Assembly: GCA_964017185.1 (NCBI GenBank)
Contig: OZ024879.1
Location: forward strand, 24,927,456 to 24,991,455
Direction of reading: 5' to 3'
DNA: 64,000 bases
Source: Rugalucina vietnamica
Lineage: Eukaryota > Mollusca > Bivalvia > Lucinida > Lucinidae
In this document: positions 40,565-52,439 of the stretch, in pieces
Layout: every line of letters starts with the position of its first letter
Position numbering within the stretch: the first letter of the stretch is position 1
Position numbers and translations under genes: made by a program
Notes under the pieces: model-generated
What the model was told of the DNA's origin: nothing
Database searches by the model: none
Seen by the model: only the letters and a program-made list of their open reading frames with translations

Positions 40565-41689
40565 GCATTTAAAATAATAGCTAAACATTACCTTCTTGTA
40601 TTTAGTTAGCTGTGATTTCTCTCCAAATGAGCCAAAACTTGATGGTTCTAAAGTTACTACAGCTTAGCAAGCCCTTGTGCATAGTACATGCATTATATAC
40701 TGACAAACCGAAAGTGCAACCCTTAAAACAAGCGTAGTCACGAAAGAAAACACTTACCTCATAAGACATTAACCAGCCCAGCTCTATTACATGTATAAAG
40801 AGAAATTCCACGGCCATGTATCAGTAGCAGACCTGTACATTTGAAGACTTGGCTGCGGACACAAATACGTTGAGCTTCCCATATTTGATTGCATATCTGC
40901 TTTTAGCCGGCTGACCAAAGTAGGTTTTACGCCAGAACTAACATGTACTCATTCATGTAAGTGTCGAATGATCTGTCAAGAGCGATGTACTTTCTGTATA
41001 GACAAATTAACTTTTCCTGGAAAAGTGAAAATGTGATTTAAAATAGAAAACCAAACAGTCGAGTCATGCGAAGCACTACCACCTGATTGCAGTAATAACG
41101 AACAACAAATGGTTTGCTGCCACGTGTATATTAACATCCATTATCTTAAAGCTGGAAGCAGGATTTATATAAATACAGTAATTTATCCGGTTTCGAATCT
41201 TATCCAGTTCCGAATCAAGTGGTTGTATCGTCACGAACTACACAGCAGCTGTTCAATTAAAAAACAAATGTTTTGTATGGTCATAAAGTCTATCTTTTTC
41301 TCTTCCTCTGCACGAAGTCAGATTTTGAAAACTTATTTGCATGCTAAAAATAAATCTGTTCTTCGAGATGACCTGTCGAATTAGAATGTATATTGCACTT
41401 GTGTAATTATCCGCAAGGTGCAGGTTTCCGCAAAATGCATGAACCTTGAACATTATTTTTTTTACACTTTTGGTTCCAACATGTGTTCCAACATTAATTA
41501 TAACACAACTGCTGACCAGGAAAACTGAACTTCATTTATTGATTTTCTGTTGCGTAGGAGCTTGTTAATTTTATCTACCAATTTAGCTAGTTTCGGGTCA
41601 GTAAAAATTAATTGTGTCGACATAGTACATGTACTCGTAAATCTATTAATATCGCAGTACACGTCTTAGCGCTAAACCTAAAGGAACTG

Positions 41690-41713
41690 CGTGCGTGCGT
41701 GCGTGCGTGCGTG
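41690..41713. repeat. (GTGC)n microsatellite
   Basis: About five GTGC units. Confidence 0.9.
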
Positions 41714-41764
41714 TCGCCACATTACCACAATCTTTCATTTGCAATGCAGTTTGTTTGAATTGAT

Positions 41765-42028
41765 GCTTAACGTTCTAGTTCACAGCTATGGTCATGTCAG
41801 GACTTTGCCCCCATTTTATGGGACTTGTGCCCAAAGTTCTCACCGCTGTGTCTAGTGTGGGTTCGAACTCCGCTCTGGCCATGTGAGACAAACCAAGTTC
41901 TGCTTGCGAGCGTGTCAGGTGGTTTTGTTTTTCTCGGGGTTCTCCTGTTTTCGTCCCACATACTGATTGGCGCGTCTCATATGAGCTGAAATAATCATGA
42001 AAGGGACGTTAAACTGAATCAAAAAAAA
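41765..42028 (+). mobile_element. SINE with GGGACGTTAAACTG tail
   Basis: TGTGGGTTCGAACTCC is the B-box region. GTCTCATATGAGCTGAAATA and AAAGGGACGTTAAACTGAAT precede an A-run tail. It shares its 3' half with the copy at 42,385. Confidence 0.7.
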
Positions 42029-42197
42029 AAGGGGGGGGGCAAGTTAGGATGCCTTGACATCCTAAACTAAACGTGCTTCAAATATAACCACACAACAAAG
42101 CCAAGAAGGACAGACACAGGGTTCGATCCTCACGTTGAGCGCCGAGTTATGCTTTTTGGTCCTCATATAAGGAATCTAGCAACACCTCTCTTTTTCA

Positions 42198-42256
<59 letters not shown>
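42198..42256. repeat. (CT)n microsatellite
   Basis: About 27 CT dinucleotides. Confidence 0.95.
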
Positions 42257-42384
42257 AAAGTTGTTCTGTCTATTATTTTGATTTCTTCTTTTGACATAAT
42301 AGTCTAGTGAGTAGCTGTTTCCCAAAAAGTGGCTATTCAGTTACCAAAACTTAACTAAATAAATGAATGCCAAATCCCACACCC

Positions 42385-42640
42385 CGTTGCCGAGTGGTGA
42401 AGAGCTGATTTCATTAACGCGTTTCATTCGATCGTCTCACCGTTGTGTTTGTTGTGGGCTCATGTGAGACAAGATCTGCTTGAAGATATGCCAGGGTTTT
42501 GTTTTTTCTTTTTTTTTTCTCGGGGTTCACCCGTTTTCACCACACCAACTGACTGGCTCGTCTCATATGAGCTAAATGATCTTAAAAGGGACGTAAACTG
42601 ACCCAAAATAGATAGATAGATAGATAAATAAATGAATGAA
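42385..42640 (+). mobile_element. SINE, second copy, with (GATA)n tail
   Basis: Head-like CCGTTGCCGAGTGGTGAAGA, then GTGAGACAAGATCTGCTTG, CTCGGGGTTCACCCGTTTTC, GTCTCATATGAGCTAAATGA and AAAGGGACGTAAACTG, ending in GATA repeats. Same family as 41,765. Confidence 0.7.
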
Positions 42641-43541
42641 TTTTAACGGGGGGGGGGTGCTGGAAGATGTTTCTGGGCCTGGATATTATTTTTCTCTCAC
42701 GACGCGGTCCTGCCTTTTTATTGGTATATATTACAATACGTAATATAGTAAACTAGAATTTACTCTGTCCTAGATATGTTTTTCTGCCAAAATTGGTTCC
42801 TGTTTTTTTTTTTGTTTTTTTTTTTTAAATCTCTCCCCCCCCCCTTCCCCAATAATAAAAATCAAATGGTCGTTTCCTTACGCAGGTGATTCTTTGTGCA
42901 GTCGATCTGCATCGCGAACAAAACATGCTGCATACTCCTGTTAGATATCTCTGTTTGTGCAACATTAAAGCTGTGTTTGAAATTCAATGTTAATCAAACA
43001 GGTGAAAGTTAAACTCATAAAACGTCAACAACAAAACAAACAAACAAACAAAAAAAAACAAACCAACAAACAAACAAAAATGAAAATAACCAATGCACAG
43101 CCCATGATTACCAGCTCTTTACTGCAAAAAATCTGGAACCAGACGCCAATATCCAGAACGTAAGTTATACGTCGTATACATGTACACAATTTTGGACACT
43201 TTTTCTATCTGAAATGGTAAACTGTGTTTAAGTCTTGTTTTATAAAGAAGTAATGAAGCTACAAACTCAAAATCATAACGCAATAGCGCCAGAGAGTGTC
43301 TCGTTTAAAAGTTATCGCAAGTGATTCGGAACTGGATAAATGATTCGGAACTGGATAAATTGGTGGTCTGCTTCAAAACCATCGTGTGGCCCACAGAAAA
43401 TTCACAATTAATCAGATTGAAGTTCATTATTTAGAAAAAGGATTATACTTTCTAATGGTAAGGTCGAAACCTAGTTTGCTGTGAGCAATTATCTGGAAAC
43501 CACTTCGAAAAAAAAGTGACCCGGAACTGGATAATTTACTG

Positions 43542-44610
43542 TACGGTCTTGTTAGAATCCACGTAGACAGTTGATCTCATTTTCTACGACATGCGTCTTG
43601 ACTGATGCTTAGTAGAGGGGATACAACCATACCATGCATTGTATAGTAAGAAGATTTCAAGTAACTAATCATGCCACCGCTGGTGTATATGGGTCATTAT
43701 CAAAAATGGAGCAATCCAGAAAGGCAAAACGAAAAAAAAATAATTGTCCATTTTTTCTTTTTTAATGGGATAGTTTTATTAACAGGGGCATCTAGAATAT
43801 AGAAATAAAATATGCCGAGTTTAACTGAACAGATATTGCACCAGCATTAATCAATTGTATGGTACCCTTGAAAAAATATCAGTGCTGTCGCGAACAAACT
43901 TTCTTGCGTATAACGCTCATTTGATAAGACTTTCCCAATCTGTAAGTGGGGGCATATATAACTTGTCACGAACAATAGTTCACACAAGCCTTAAATACTT
44001 TCAATGAATTAACGAGAAAGGGAGCTTCAGTGAAAATACTGTGATTTGTTCTGTTTCTGAAACGCTTTATTTTTGTATACATTATCTTGTAGGATTAAAT
44101 TAAAAATAAGTTCTGCTAAACGTTTACTATCTCAGTATCATTACATACCAAAAGCAATTACTTTTATATGATGCGTTTTGAGTATTTTAAATAATTATGA
44201 CCGTGACAGCACTGATATCGTGACAGCACTGATGCTGTCGTGACAGCACTGATAATTATCCGATCTCGAATTTTTATTCCAATGTGTTCGGAAATAATTA
44301 ACTTCTGACCATTTACCGATGAGCTTAGGGGCAGTGACTCACTTAAGGTCGCACGGCTTATGCTCTAACCAGGGACACCTTTGCGTAGATCCAATGCTCT
44401 TACAAAGCACGTTCGCTTCACGCAAACCAAACGCGATGTAACACGTAAAGCGCAGTAGAAGCGCTATTCATCTTATCACTGTAAGCTGCAGCATGAGAAA
44501 ATGTGTCTTTCGACCAGGTCTAAGACAACCAGGATTGTTCACGACAAAAGACCGCATTAAATTTGGGACCCTATCACGGGTTTTAGGGAGCTGGGTAGCA
44601 GGGCCGTTTT
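43542..44610. other. Non-coding stretch with a small triplication
   Basis: At 44,202-44,252 the word CGTGACAGCACTGAT occurs three times. No gene. Confidence 0.5.
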
Positions 44611-44819
44611 GTTTGTTTGTGTTTGTGTTGGGGCTTAACGTCCCAGTCAACAATTTTTCAGTCATGTCGGGACGGGGCCAACGCTTCCTGGGTTTAACCG
44701 ATACTGTAGGGAGTCAATGTGTCTTGCCCAAGGACACATCACGGTGACGCCTGTGGGGATCGAACCCAGGACCTCTCGATTCGGAGTCCGACGCTCTACC
44801 ACTACGCCACCGCGCTCCC
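44611..44819 (-). mobile_element. Complete tRNA-derived SINE with target duplication
   Basis: On the minus strand a tRNA-like head (44,819 down to about 44,747) has GTGGCGTAGTGGTAGAGCG (A box), CTCCGAA in the anticodon loop (CCG, Arg) and GGTTCGATCCC (B box). The body CACCGTGATGTGTCCTTGGG and the tail GACTGGGACGTTAAGCCCC follow, with a TTTG-rich end. Direct repeats CAGGGCCGTTTT (44,599-44,610) and CAGGGCCATTTT (44,820-44,831) flank it, differing at one base, consistent with LINE-mediated insertion. Confidence 0.85.
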
Positions 44820-45250
44820 CAGGGCCATTTTAGCTTGGGAAAGCTGGAAAACAATTGAAGGGAATTGGGGATTACTAGGAGAGAACACTTGGTTTTAGGA
44901 TGATGGGAGCAAGGAAAAGATTTTTAGGGAGAAAGGTCATTTTTCTTTTAGTGAGCTTGGAACTAATACCTCCTTGGATGGGCCTAAAATTTAGGTTAAC
45001 TTTCAGCTGAGCTGCACACTTTGCTTTTACATACATCCCATTAAATCCCACTTTTATGTACATGTAGTGGGGTAAACAGGGTAAAATTGGGTATACAATG
45101 TTACTTCTTTTTGTTTCTTAATTTTGACCCTAGGCGGTTCACAATCAGATAATTTTTTTCTTCAATTTTTAAAGCTAAAAAAATCTCTGTATATTGCATA
45201 GGTAACACATTTTCGTGATGGTATGCATCATACAAACACACTAAAAGACA

Positions 45251-45260
45251 CATGCGTCTG
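45251..45260. repeat. Left target-site duplication candidate of the 18.5-kb unit
   Basis: CATGCGTCTG directly precedes the terminal TAGGGGACC. The right flank has CATGCGTCAG. The first 8 bases are identical. Confidence 0.6.
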
Positions 45261-46234
45261 TAGGGGACCGGAATGTCCGCGGACCGGAATGTCCGCAAAA
45301 AAAATAAGTTGTTTTAGATATGTATTAAAACATAAATAATCGTTAAATAAGTTTATCAAATGCAAAAATTCGGGGAAATAATTTTCATAAAAACGAAAAA
45401 AGAACTTAGAAAAAATTCCTTGCGGACATTCCGGGACGCCCCAAAGGGACCGAAATGTCCGCAGGCCCGAAATGTCCGTAAATGTTGTTTTCTCTTTAAA
45501 CCGACAAAATACCCATCGATTATGCCTTATTAATACGATAAAACAAGTAAATAATAAACATAATGACCATTTGACCCACAAACCACGAGTGTCTGATTAT
45601 AATAAAACATGTTTGACCGTTTGGTCACAATTTCTTCCATGATTACACAATTGTCATTCTGTCGTTCAAATTATTGCATTTCAACGGTAAATTTTAACTC
45701 TTAAGTGAGTTTACATGACATTATTCACGGTAATCAACAGTTTAAATAGCTATAGTTTCTAAAAAAAAAATCTTGCGGGCATCCCGGACCATTTAAACCG
45801 TCTGCAATGTCTGCAACATTTAAATTTATACTAAATGAGGAAAACGGTTAATGATTAAAACGCATGTCATATTATTGCGAAAGTTGAAGCAACTAATCAT
45901 AAACTAATTGTAAATTATGGTCCACAACGCCTATTATACAACAGATCAGATCACTTTGGCCCCGACTGATTTCTATTATTGATAACAAATACATTATCTC
46001 TAAGATATGCTTTGCTTGTGTTTCGACGAACAGTCGGAACCCTTTTTAGTTTACATCCTTGTAATTCTTACGTAACAAATGCATTTCAACCGGACATCTT
46101 CAGTTTACATGACAATATTTATAGTTTTTAACAGATATAATAGTAATAGTAATAGTTTCAATAAAAATGTTGCGGACCATTTTGGTCGTCCAGCAATGTC
46201 CGCAACATTTAAAGTTTATCACAGGTCTGATCAC
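45261..46234 (+). repeat. Left TIR of the 18.5-kb element
   Basis: Contains four stations of a GC-rich near-palindrome, GCGGACATTCCGG ... ccGNAATGTCCGC, at about 45,268, 45,419, 45,774 and 46,169 in otherwise AT-rich DNA. These could be transposase-binding or hairpin sites. Confidence 0.8.
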
Positions 46235-46483
46235 TCAATCTTACTAAAAGTGTCATTTTACTTAGTATAAATACCAAACTGTTCATTCAATTTTTCCTTA
46301 TCTCTGTTTTTGGAGTGGACATTTCTTTCTGGTTGCGCCATTTCCTGATCATTACCTTCTTTTACCTTTATAAAGCTTCTCTAATTCTGGTTCCGGGAAC
46401 GGACATTATTATTGTTACTATTATTTCTTGATTAATGATAATGCTACGAATGCGATCCGGCTTAGAGAGTGTGCTGGTCGTGT
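46235..46483 (+). repeat. Inner inverted repeat B (left)
   Basis: Pairs in inverse with 60,377-60,635 from ACTCAATCTTACT to GAGAGTGTGCTGGTC. Its GTTTTTGGAGTGGACATTTC and GCGCCATTTCCTGATC parts resemble the end of dispersed family D. Confidence 0.75.
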
Positions 46484-47699
46484 TTATTGTCTCTGTCTCA
46501 ATCAAAGCAGGCGGCCGCCGTGGCCGAGTGGAAAAAAAAAGAAGCAATCAAAGCATAAAAAGGGCGAATGCGCAAATTATAAAAAGTTCAGGTGACGTGA
46601 TTTTGCGTTTCTTTTTTTGTTCAGTATATATTTGTCTTAGTTATTTACAAGGGGGGGGGGGGGGTGTTACATCAATGAAGTTAATAACATTATTTATTTC
46701 CATAGAATGTCACCTTTGAAAGCTTATTAGGGTGGTAAATACATGTATGGACAAAATTTCGCTTCATATGAACGCTACACAAGGGGTTGCAAAGTGGGCG
46801 GAGCTCACACACAGGTACACACGCTATACAAAGGGTTGCAAAGTGGGCGGGGCTTTAAAAGACGCAGGTAGCTGGCTACTTTCAGGGGTCATAAAACTGA
46901 CCATATTCGTGTGCCATAATTGGTTGCAATAGACATCTACTTATTTATTAGATTTGGACATCCAAAAAATACTTTTCATATGCTAGAAACAAGCAATGAA
47001 AACTATTCCAAAATATTTACTATTCCAATTTTGGATTTTATTCTGAATAAAATGTCTAATTTATACGCGCACCTTTGTACAAACAGGGACAGAATAAAAC
47101 GCTGAAATTTCTGCTGAATTCAGCAACTGTCTGATCAGCGGAAATATACTAAAACGCTGAAATACTGAACTGCTTATTTTTTGTTGAACACCACTTTTGA
47201 TCGTTGTTACAGGTTAAGCAAATGCAAATTGTGAATAATGTATTTGATAACATTCGTCAGTGCTTATGCAGTGTCTTTGTCCGTGTGCGACCATACCATT
47301 TAGAAACTTGACAGTCGTTTGCTGATGTGCTGATTTGAAATAAATTAGCTAGTATGATGTATTGAAATACATCAAACGTATTCAAACTGTTGTTATGTTT
47401 TGGGTATAGCTCCTGCAGCTTCATGCATGTGGGCAGTTTGATACGCTATCGCGCAGTCTGATCACATCACCGTAATTCAAGATAATTACATTTAGCTTAG
47501 CTTAGAAAGAAATCAAACCTTTCCACAGTGGCTATGGTTTCATATGATGTGTTGTGCTCTACTTGGTCAGAAGTCTCACTAGAGAAAAGTGTTTATCGTA
47601 GAATGTGCAGTCCGGTCTGGGTTCGATTAGAAATGCATGTACATACCAATTTAAGAAATTGAATAAGTGCAAGACGGGCCTTCCAGATATGGCAGTTCT
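46484..47699. other. Non-coding stretch with small repeats
   Basis: CCGTGGCCGAGTGG near 46,518 is a tRNA-like head fragment. A G-run is near 46,650. GGGTTGCAAAGTGGGCGG occurs at about 46,780 and 46,831. No gene. Confidence 0.45.
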
Positions 47700-47852
47700 A
47701 AAACACGTTTTTTTTACACACGCAAGCACGCCCAAGCACGCACGCACACTCGTATGAACATATGTGTACATACAGTCATGAATAAGCAAACATGCATGCA
47801 TGCGAGCGCACACACGATCGCCCTTTCGAATGTACAGACATGTGCATTTGCG

Positions 47853-47883
<31 letters not shown>

Positions 47884-47983
47884 ATGCGGGCATGCACGCA
47901 TGCACACACTCGTGCACTCGCACGAACATACGAGCATGCGTGATGCATATATCGAACATATAAGCATTTATTTATACATACAA
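47700..47983. repeat. Alternating purine-pyrimidine CA/GC-rich tract
   Basis: Runs such as CGCGCGCGCACACACACACA with GCATGCATGC-type words. Frames rich in C, V, H or T across it are artefacts. Such DNA can adopt Z-form. Confidence 0.85.
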
Positions 47984-48284
47984 GTAGTACCCCCGCCACT
48001 TTGCAGGCAGTTATTCAAGATTACGCAACATTACGTAATAATAACGCCGTAGAGGCGTTAATTGGTTATAATTAATTCTAGGAACGAATCAATATTGACT
48101 CGGCGCGAAGCGCCGAGAAGGAGCCGCGCCACGGGAAGACGCGCGCGCGAAAAACGTAGGATATGCGAAGTCTGATCAGGCGCAGCCTGATCAGTGCCCC
48201 GCTAAACTGTTGTCAGCACGTAGCATGTATCGCGAAAAAAAAGGTTCATTACGGAGAAAACTCTCATTTACATAAATAAGGGGT

Positions 48285-48460
48285 TCGATCCCCCATTTGT
48301 GTCACCGTTCTGCGTCCTCGAGCAAGAAGCATTAACTGCCTCATGAGTACTGACTAAAACCCAGGAAGCGGTGCCCCCCCCCCCCCCCCCACCCCTGGTC
48401 CCGACATGACTGAAAATATGATCGCTGGGACGTTAAACCGCATTACAAACGAACGAACAA
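48285..48460 (+). mobile_element. SINE fragment in left palindrome arm
   Basis: GGGGTTCGATCCCCC (B box), then TGTCACCGTTCTGCGTCCTC, a C-run, and GGTCCCGACATGACTGAAAA with GCTGGGACGTTAAACCGC. Related to the SINE at 44,611-44,819, but lacking a clear tRNA 5' half. Confidence 0.75.
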
Positions 48461-48954
48461 ACATACGAATAAGAGAATGGACAGACGAGACATAATTTTA
48501 GGGTATGTCATTTTAAGCCGATTTGTACAGAAAAAGACCCCTATTAATAATAAGACCGATACTCAGGCTCTTGCAGCTTCATTATATTAGCAGGCGATAA
48601 TTGTTCATATTTAGCTACGGTCAACTATTATTTTGGCGCTTTCACTGCGAAACCAGACAACAGCCGCGTCAATCCTAAAAGGAAAAAAACTATCAAACAG
48701 AAAAATGTAAGTACGCACCAACAAGAATGACAGGAACAGTTTTTAGCGATATATATATTAATGTACAGTACACGCACGTTTGATACCGGTTACCTAGAGC
48801 ACCATAGTCGGCGTTTAAGGAAGGCACATTTTGTCTTTAGTCGCTATCTAAGGCACTATTTTTAACCGTCTGTCATCGTTTGCCCCGGTTGCACAGAATT
48901 AGATGCAGAAATTATTTTGCCGAACTTATTAATTATTTAGTAAAAACCGATACT

Positions 48955-49227
48955 TTATGCAACCAAAACGCGATCCTCCGGCTTCGTTTCATAAGGAGGC
49001 GATAATTGATCATATTTAGCCAAAATTATATCCAGGATCGAACTATAATTTGGCGGTTTGCGATGCCAGTTAATAGCCGCGTCGTACCAAGAAACCGTTT
49101 CAGTTAAGAAGACCATCTTATACTGGAAGAAACCGCATTTAATGCGAGACTTTTTCGTATTATCTAAGTAGTGATAAATAAAACGCAAGTCGGTAGTGCA
49201 TGTACCTACATATTTCGCACACATCAT
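48955..49227 (-). CDS. Short conserved frame in palindrome arm (left copy), function unknown
   Basis: A 90-residue frame, MMCAKYVGTCTTDLRFIYHY then LDNTKKSRIKCGFF, AAINWHRKPPNYSS and ILAKYDQLSPPYE. The mirror copy at 51,102-51,362 keeps the frame despite a 30-bp deletion, and differs at the stop. A diverged repeat of the DAA..W segment lies about 400 bp further out in each arm (near 48,690). I do not recognise it. It may be an exon remnant rather than an expressed gene. Confidence 0.3.
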   Translation of the reverse strand: MMCAKYVGTCTTDLRFIYHYLDNTKKSRIKCGFFQYKMVFLTETVSWYDAAINWHRKPPNYSSILDIILAKYDQLSPPYETKPEDRVLVA

Positions 49228-50019
49228 TTATAGATACGTTTTAAACGAAAAGAAATACCTACGAATACAATTTTATCGCGATTGCACATCATCTTTTGAT
49301 GCGCTTAGGCTCATTGTCTAATTAATATCCAGACCCAGTAATGTTATTTGCATTATAACTTACATGTCTCGTCTGAAATAATCCAGTTGGACATTATTTG
49401 GTTTATCTATAAATTAAGCTACTTTAACCTCTGCGGCGTACTCTTAGAATTATGCAGAATATTTCTGAAGTGGCAATAATCGCCTTTAATCTGCTTACGA
49501 TTCCTAATTGGACTATCTTAGTTTGTTCATCCCATCAAATATTTCGATGCAAATATTTCAGTGCATCTCTCATTTTTCTGTGATCGTAGGATGCTAATTT
49601 CATGAACAAAAAAATCAGCACACCTTCATTTTAACTGCCAAAAAAATTTGGAATTTGTATTTTCTATGAAAATGGGTGCCAATTTCATGAACAAAAATAA
49701 AACGTACGATGTACGATTTTATGGGACCATGATCAGCACACCTTCAATGTTGTTGGTGGTGATGATGGTGGTGGTGTAAATGTGGTGGTAAGGTAGTGGT
49801 GGTGGTGGTGGTGGTGGTAGTGGCAGGGTGGTGGTGACATCATGTACCTAACGAACGTCCTATACAGCGCAAATATATGTTGCGCCATAGACCTGCAATC
49901 CTTGTGTCAACACGCTAAAGGCTCTAGATGGTGGTTTAAATGTGGTGGTGATGATGGTGTAAATTTCGTGGTGGTGTTAATGTCGTGGTGGTGGTTTAAA
50001 GGTGGTGGTGGTGTAAATG

Positions 50020-50050
<31 letters not shown>

Positions 50051-50281
50051 GGTGGTGTAAATGTGGCGGTAGTGTAAATGTGGTCATGGTGATGGTGGTG
50101 GTGGTAATAAGGAGGTGGTGGTGGTGGTAACCGGTTACCACCACCACCACCACCACCACCTCACCACCACCACCACCACCACCACCTCCACCTTACCACC
50201 ACCACCACCACCACCACCACCACCTCCTTATTACCACCACCACCATCACCATGACCACATTTACACTACCGCCACATTTAC

Positions 50282-50312
<31 letters not shown>

Positions 50313-51101
50313 CATTTACACCACCACCACCTTTAAACCACCACCACGACATTAACACCACCACGAAATTTACACCATCATCACCACCACATTTAAACCA
50401 CCATCTAGAGCCTTTAGCGTGTTGACACAAGGATTGCAGGTCTATGGCGCAACATATATTTGCGCTGTATAGGACGTTCGTTAGGTACATGATGTCACCA
50501 CCACCCTGCCACTACCACCACCACCACCACCACTACCTTACCACCACATTTACACCACCACCATCATCACCACCAACAACATTGAAGGTGTGCTGATCAT
50601 GGTCCCATAAAATCGTACATCGTACGTTTTATTTTTGTTCATGAAATTGGCACCCATTTTCATAGAAAATACAAATTCCAAAATTTTTTGGCAATTAAAA
50701 TGAAGGTGTGCTGATTTTTTTGTTCATGAAATTAGCATCCTACGATCACAGAAAAATGAGAGATGCACTGAAATATTTGCATCGAAATATTTGATGGGAT
50801 GAACAAACTAAGATAGTCCAATTAGGAATCGTAAGCAGATTAAAGGCGATTATTGCCACTTCAGAAATATTCTGCATAATTCTAAGAGTACGCCGCAGAG
50901 GTTAAAGTAGCTTAATTTATAGATAAACCAAATAATGTCCAACTGGATTATTTCAGACGAGACATGTAAGTTATAATGCAAATAACATTACTGGGTCTGG
51001 ATATTAATTAGACAATGAGCCTAAGCGCATCAAAAGATGATGTGCAATCGCGATAAAATTGTATTCGTAGGTATTTCTTTTCGTTTAAAACGTATCTAAA
51101 A

Positions 51102-51362
51102 ATGATGTGTGCGAAATATGTAGGTACATGCACTACCGACTTGCGTTTTATTTATCACTACTTAGATAATACGAAAAAGTCTCGCATTAAATGCAGTTTC
51201 TTCAAGTATAAGATGGTCTTCTTAACTGAAACGGTTTCTTGTTACGACGCGGCTATTTCGATCCTGGATATAATTTTGGCTAAATATGATCAATTATCGC
51301 CTCCTTATGAAACGAAGCCGGAGGATCGCGTTTTGGTTGCAAAAAGTATCGGTTTTTACTAA
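51102..51362 (+). CDS. Short conserved frame in palindrome arm (right copy), function unknown
   Basis: Mirror image of 49,227-48,955 with ten codons (NWHRKPPNYS) deleted in frame and six extra C-terminal codons because the left-copy stop is not present. The protein level match is close to identical elsewhere, which may only reflect the youth of the palindrome. Confidence 0.3.
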   Translation: MMCAKYVGTCTTDLRFIYHYLDNTKKSRIKCSFFKYKMVFLTETVSCYDAAISILDIILAKYDQLSPPYETKPEDRVLVAKSIGFY

Positions 51363-51829
51363 ATAATTAATAAGTTCGGCAAAATAATTTCTGCATCTAA
51401 TTCTGTGCAACCGGGGCAAACGATGACAGACGGTTAAAAAGAGTGCCTTAGATAGCGACTAAAGACAAAATGTGCCTTCCTTAAACGCCGACTATGGTGC
51501 TCTAGGTAACCGGTATAAAACGTGCGTGTACTGTACATTAATATATATATCGCTAAAAACTGTTCCTGTCATTCTTGTTGGTGCGTACTTACATTTTTCT
51601 GTTTGATAGTTTTTTCCTTTTAGGATTGACGCGGCTGTTGTCTGGTTTCGCAGTGAAAGCGCCAAAATAATAGTTGACCGTAGCTAAGTATGAACAATTA
51701 TCGCCTGCTAATATAATGAAGCTGCAAGAGCCTGAGTATCGGTCTTATTATTAATAGGGGTCTTTTTCTGTACAAATCGGCTTAAAATGACATACCCTAA
51801 AATTATGTCTCGTCTGTCCATTCTCTTAT

Positions 51830-52012
51830 TCGTATGTTTGTTCGTTCGTTTGTAATGCGGTTTAACGTCCCAGCGATCATATTTTCAGTCATGTCGGGAC
51901 AAGGGGGGGCACCGCTTCCTGGGTTTTAGTCAGTACTCATGAGGCAGTTAATGCTTCTTGCTCGAGGACGCAGAACGGTGACACAAATGGGGGATCGAAC
52001 CCCTTATTTATG
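51830..52012 (-). mobile_element. SINE fragment in right palindrome arm
   Basis: Reverse complement of 48,285-48,460. The C-run differs in length between the arms (G-run about 7 here against about 19 C there), which shows post-duplication slippage or assembly noise. Confidence 0.75.
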
Positions 52013-52439
52013 TAAATGAGAGTTTTCTCCGTAATGAACCTTTTTTTTTCGCGATACATGCTACGTGCTGACAACAATTTAGCGGGGCACTGATCAGGCT
52101 GCGCCTGATCAGACTTCGCATATCCTACGTTTCAAGTTCGCGCGCGCGTCTTCCCGTGGCGCGGCTCCTTCTCGGCGCTTCGCGCCGAGTCAATATTGAT
52201 TCGTTCCTAGAATTAATTATAACCAATTAACGCCTCTACGGCGTTATTATTACGTAATGTTGCGTAATCTTGAATAACTGTCTGCAAAGTGGCGGGGGTA
52301 CTACTCATACATATACAGAAACGTCCTTGTGCAGTACAAACCCAAGCATAGACAGACGTACGGACGGACGGTATGGTCAACATACATGGAAGTTAGAAGT
52401 AAGAACTTTAAAGTTAGAAATAAGAAGTTAGAAGTTAGA

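Larger units (their letters stand above)
41176..43541. mobile_element. Tc1/mariner-type element, degraded, with nested SINEs
   Basis: CAGTAATTTATCCGGTTTCG at the left and GGAACTGGATAATTTACTG at the right are inverted, and TA stands directly outside both ends (41,174-41,175 and 43,542-43,543). This fits Tc1/mariner TA duplication. Extra copies of the CGGAACTGGATAA word lie just inside both ends. About 0.9 kb of SINE sequence sits inside. No transposase frame survives. Confidence 0.6.
47984..52304. repeat. 4.3-kb near-perfect palindrome
   Basis: The left arm 47,984-50,132 and right arm 50,133-52,304 are reverse complements from GTAGTACCCCCGCCACTTTG to the central AACCGGTT (50,129-50,136), with no spacer. 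The inner 300-400 bp of each arm are GGT/ACC-rich repeats. The encoded 70-residue frame MYLTNVLYSANICCAIDLQS... reads identically from 49,842 (+) and 50,490 (-). Differences are few: a 30-bp deletion at about 51,260 in the right arm and small indels in the C-runs. The whole could fold as one giant hairpin. It sits between two alternating purine-pyrimidine tracts. Target duplications are not evident. Confidence 0.92.

Noticed and set aside
44747-44819. Functional tRNA-Arg gene
   Set aside because: It is the head of a SINE with a complete body, tail and target duplication.
47559-48052. Cys/His/Val-rich frames
   Set aside because: Translations of CA/CG-alternating DNA.
49842-50490. Proteins rich in V, W, H or T in the palindrome centre
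   Set aside because: Translations of GGT/ACC trinucleotide arrays.
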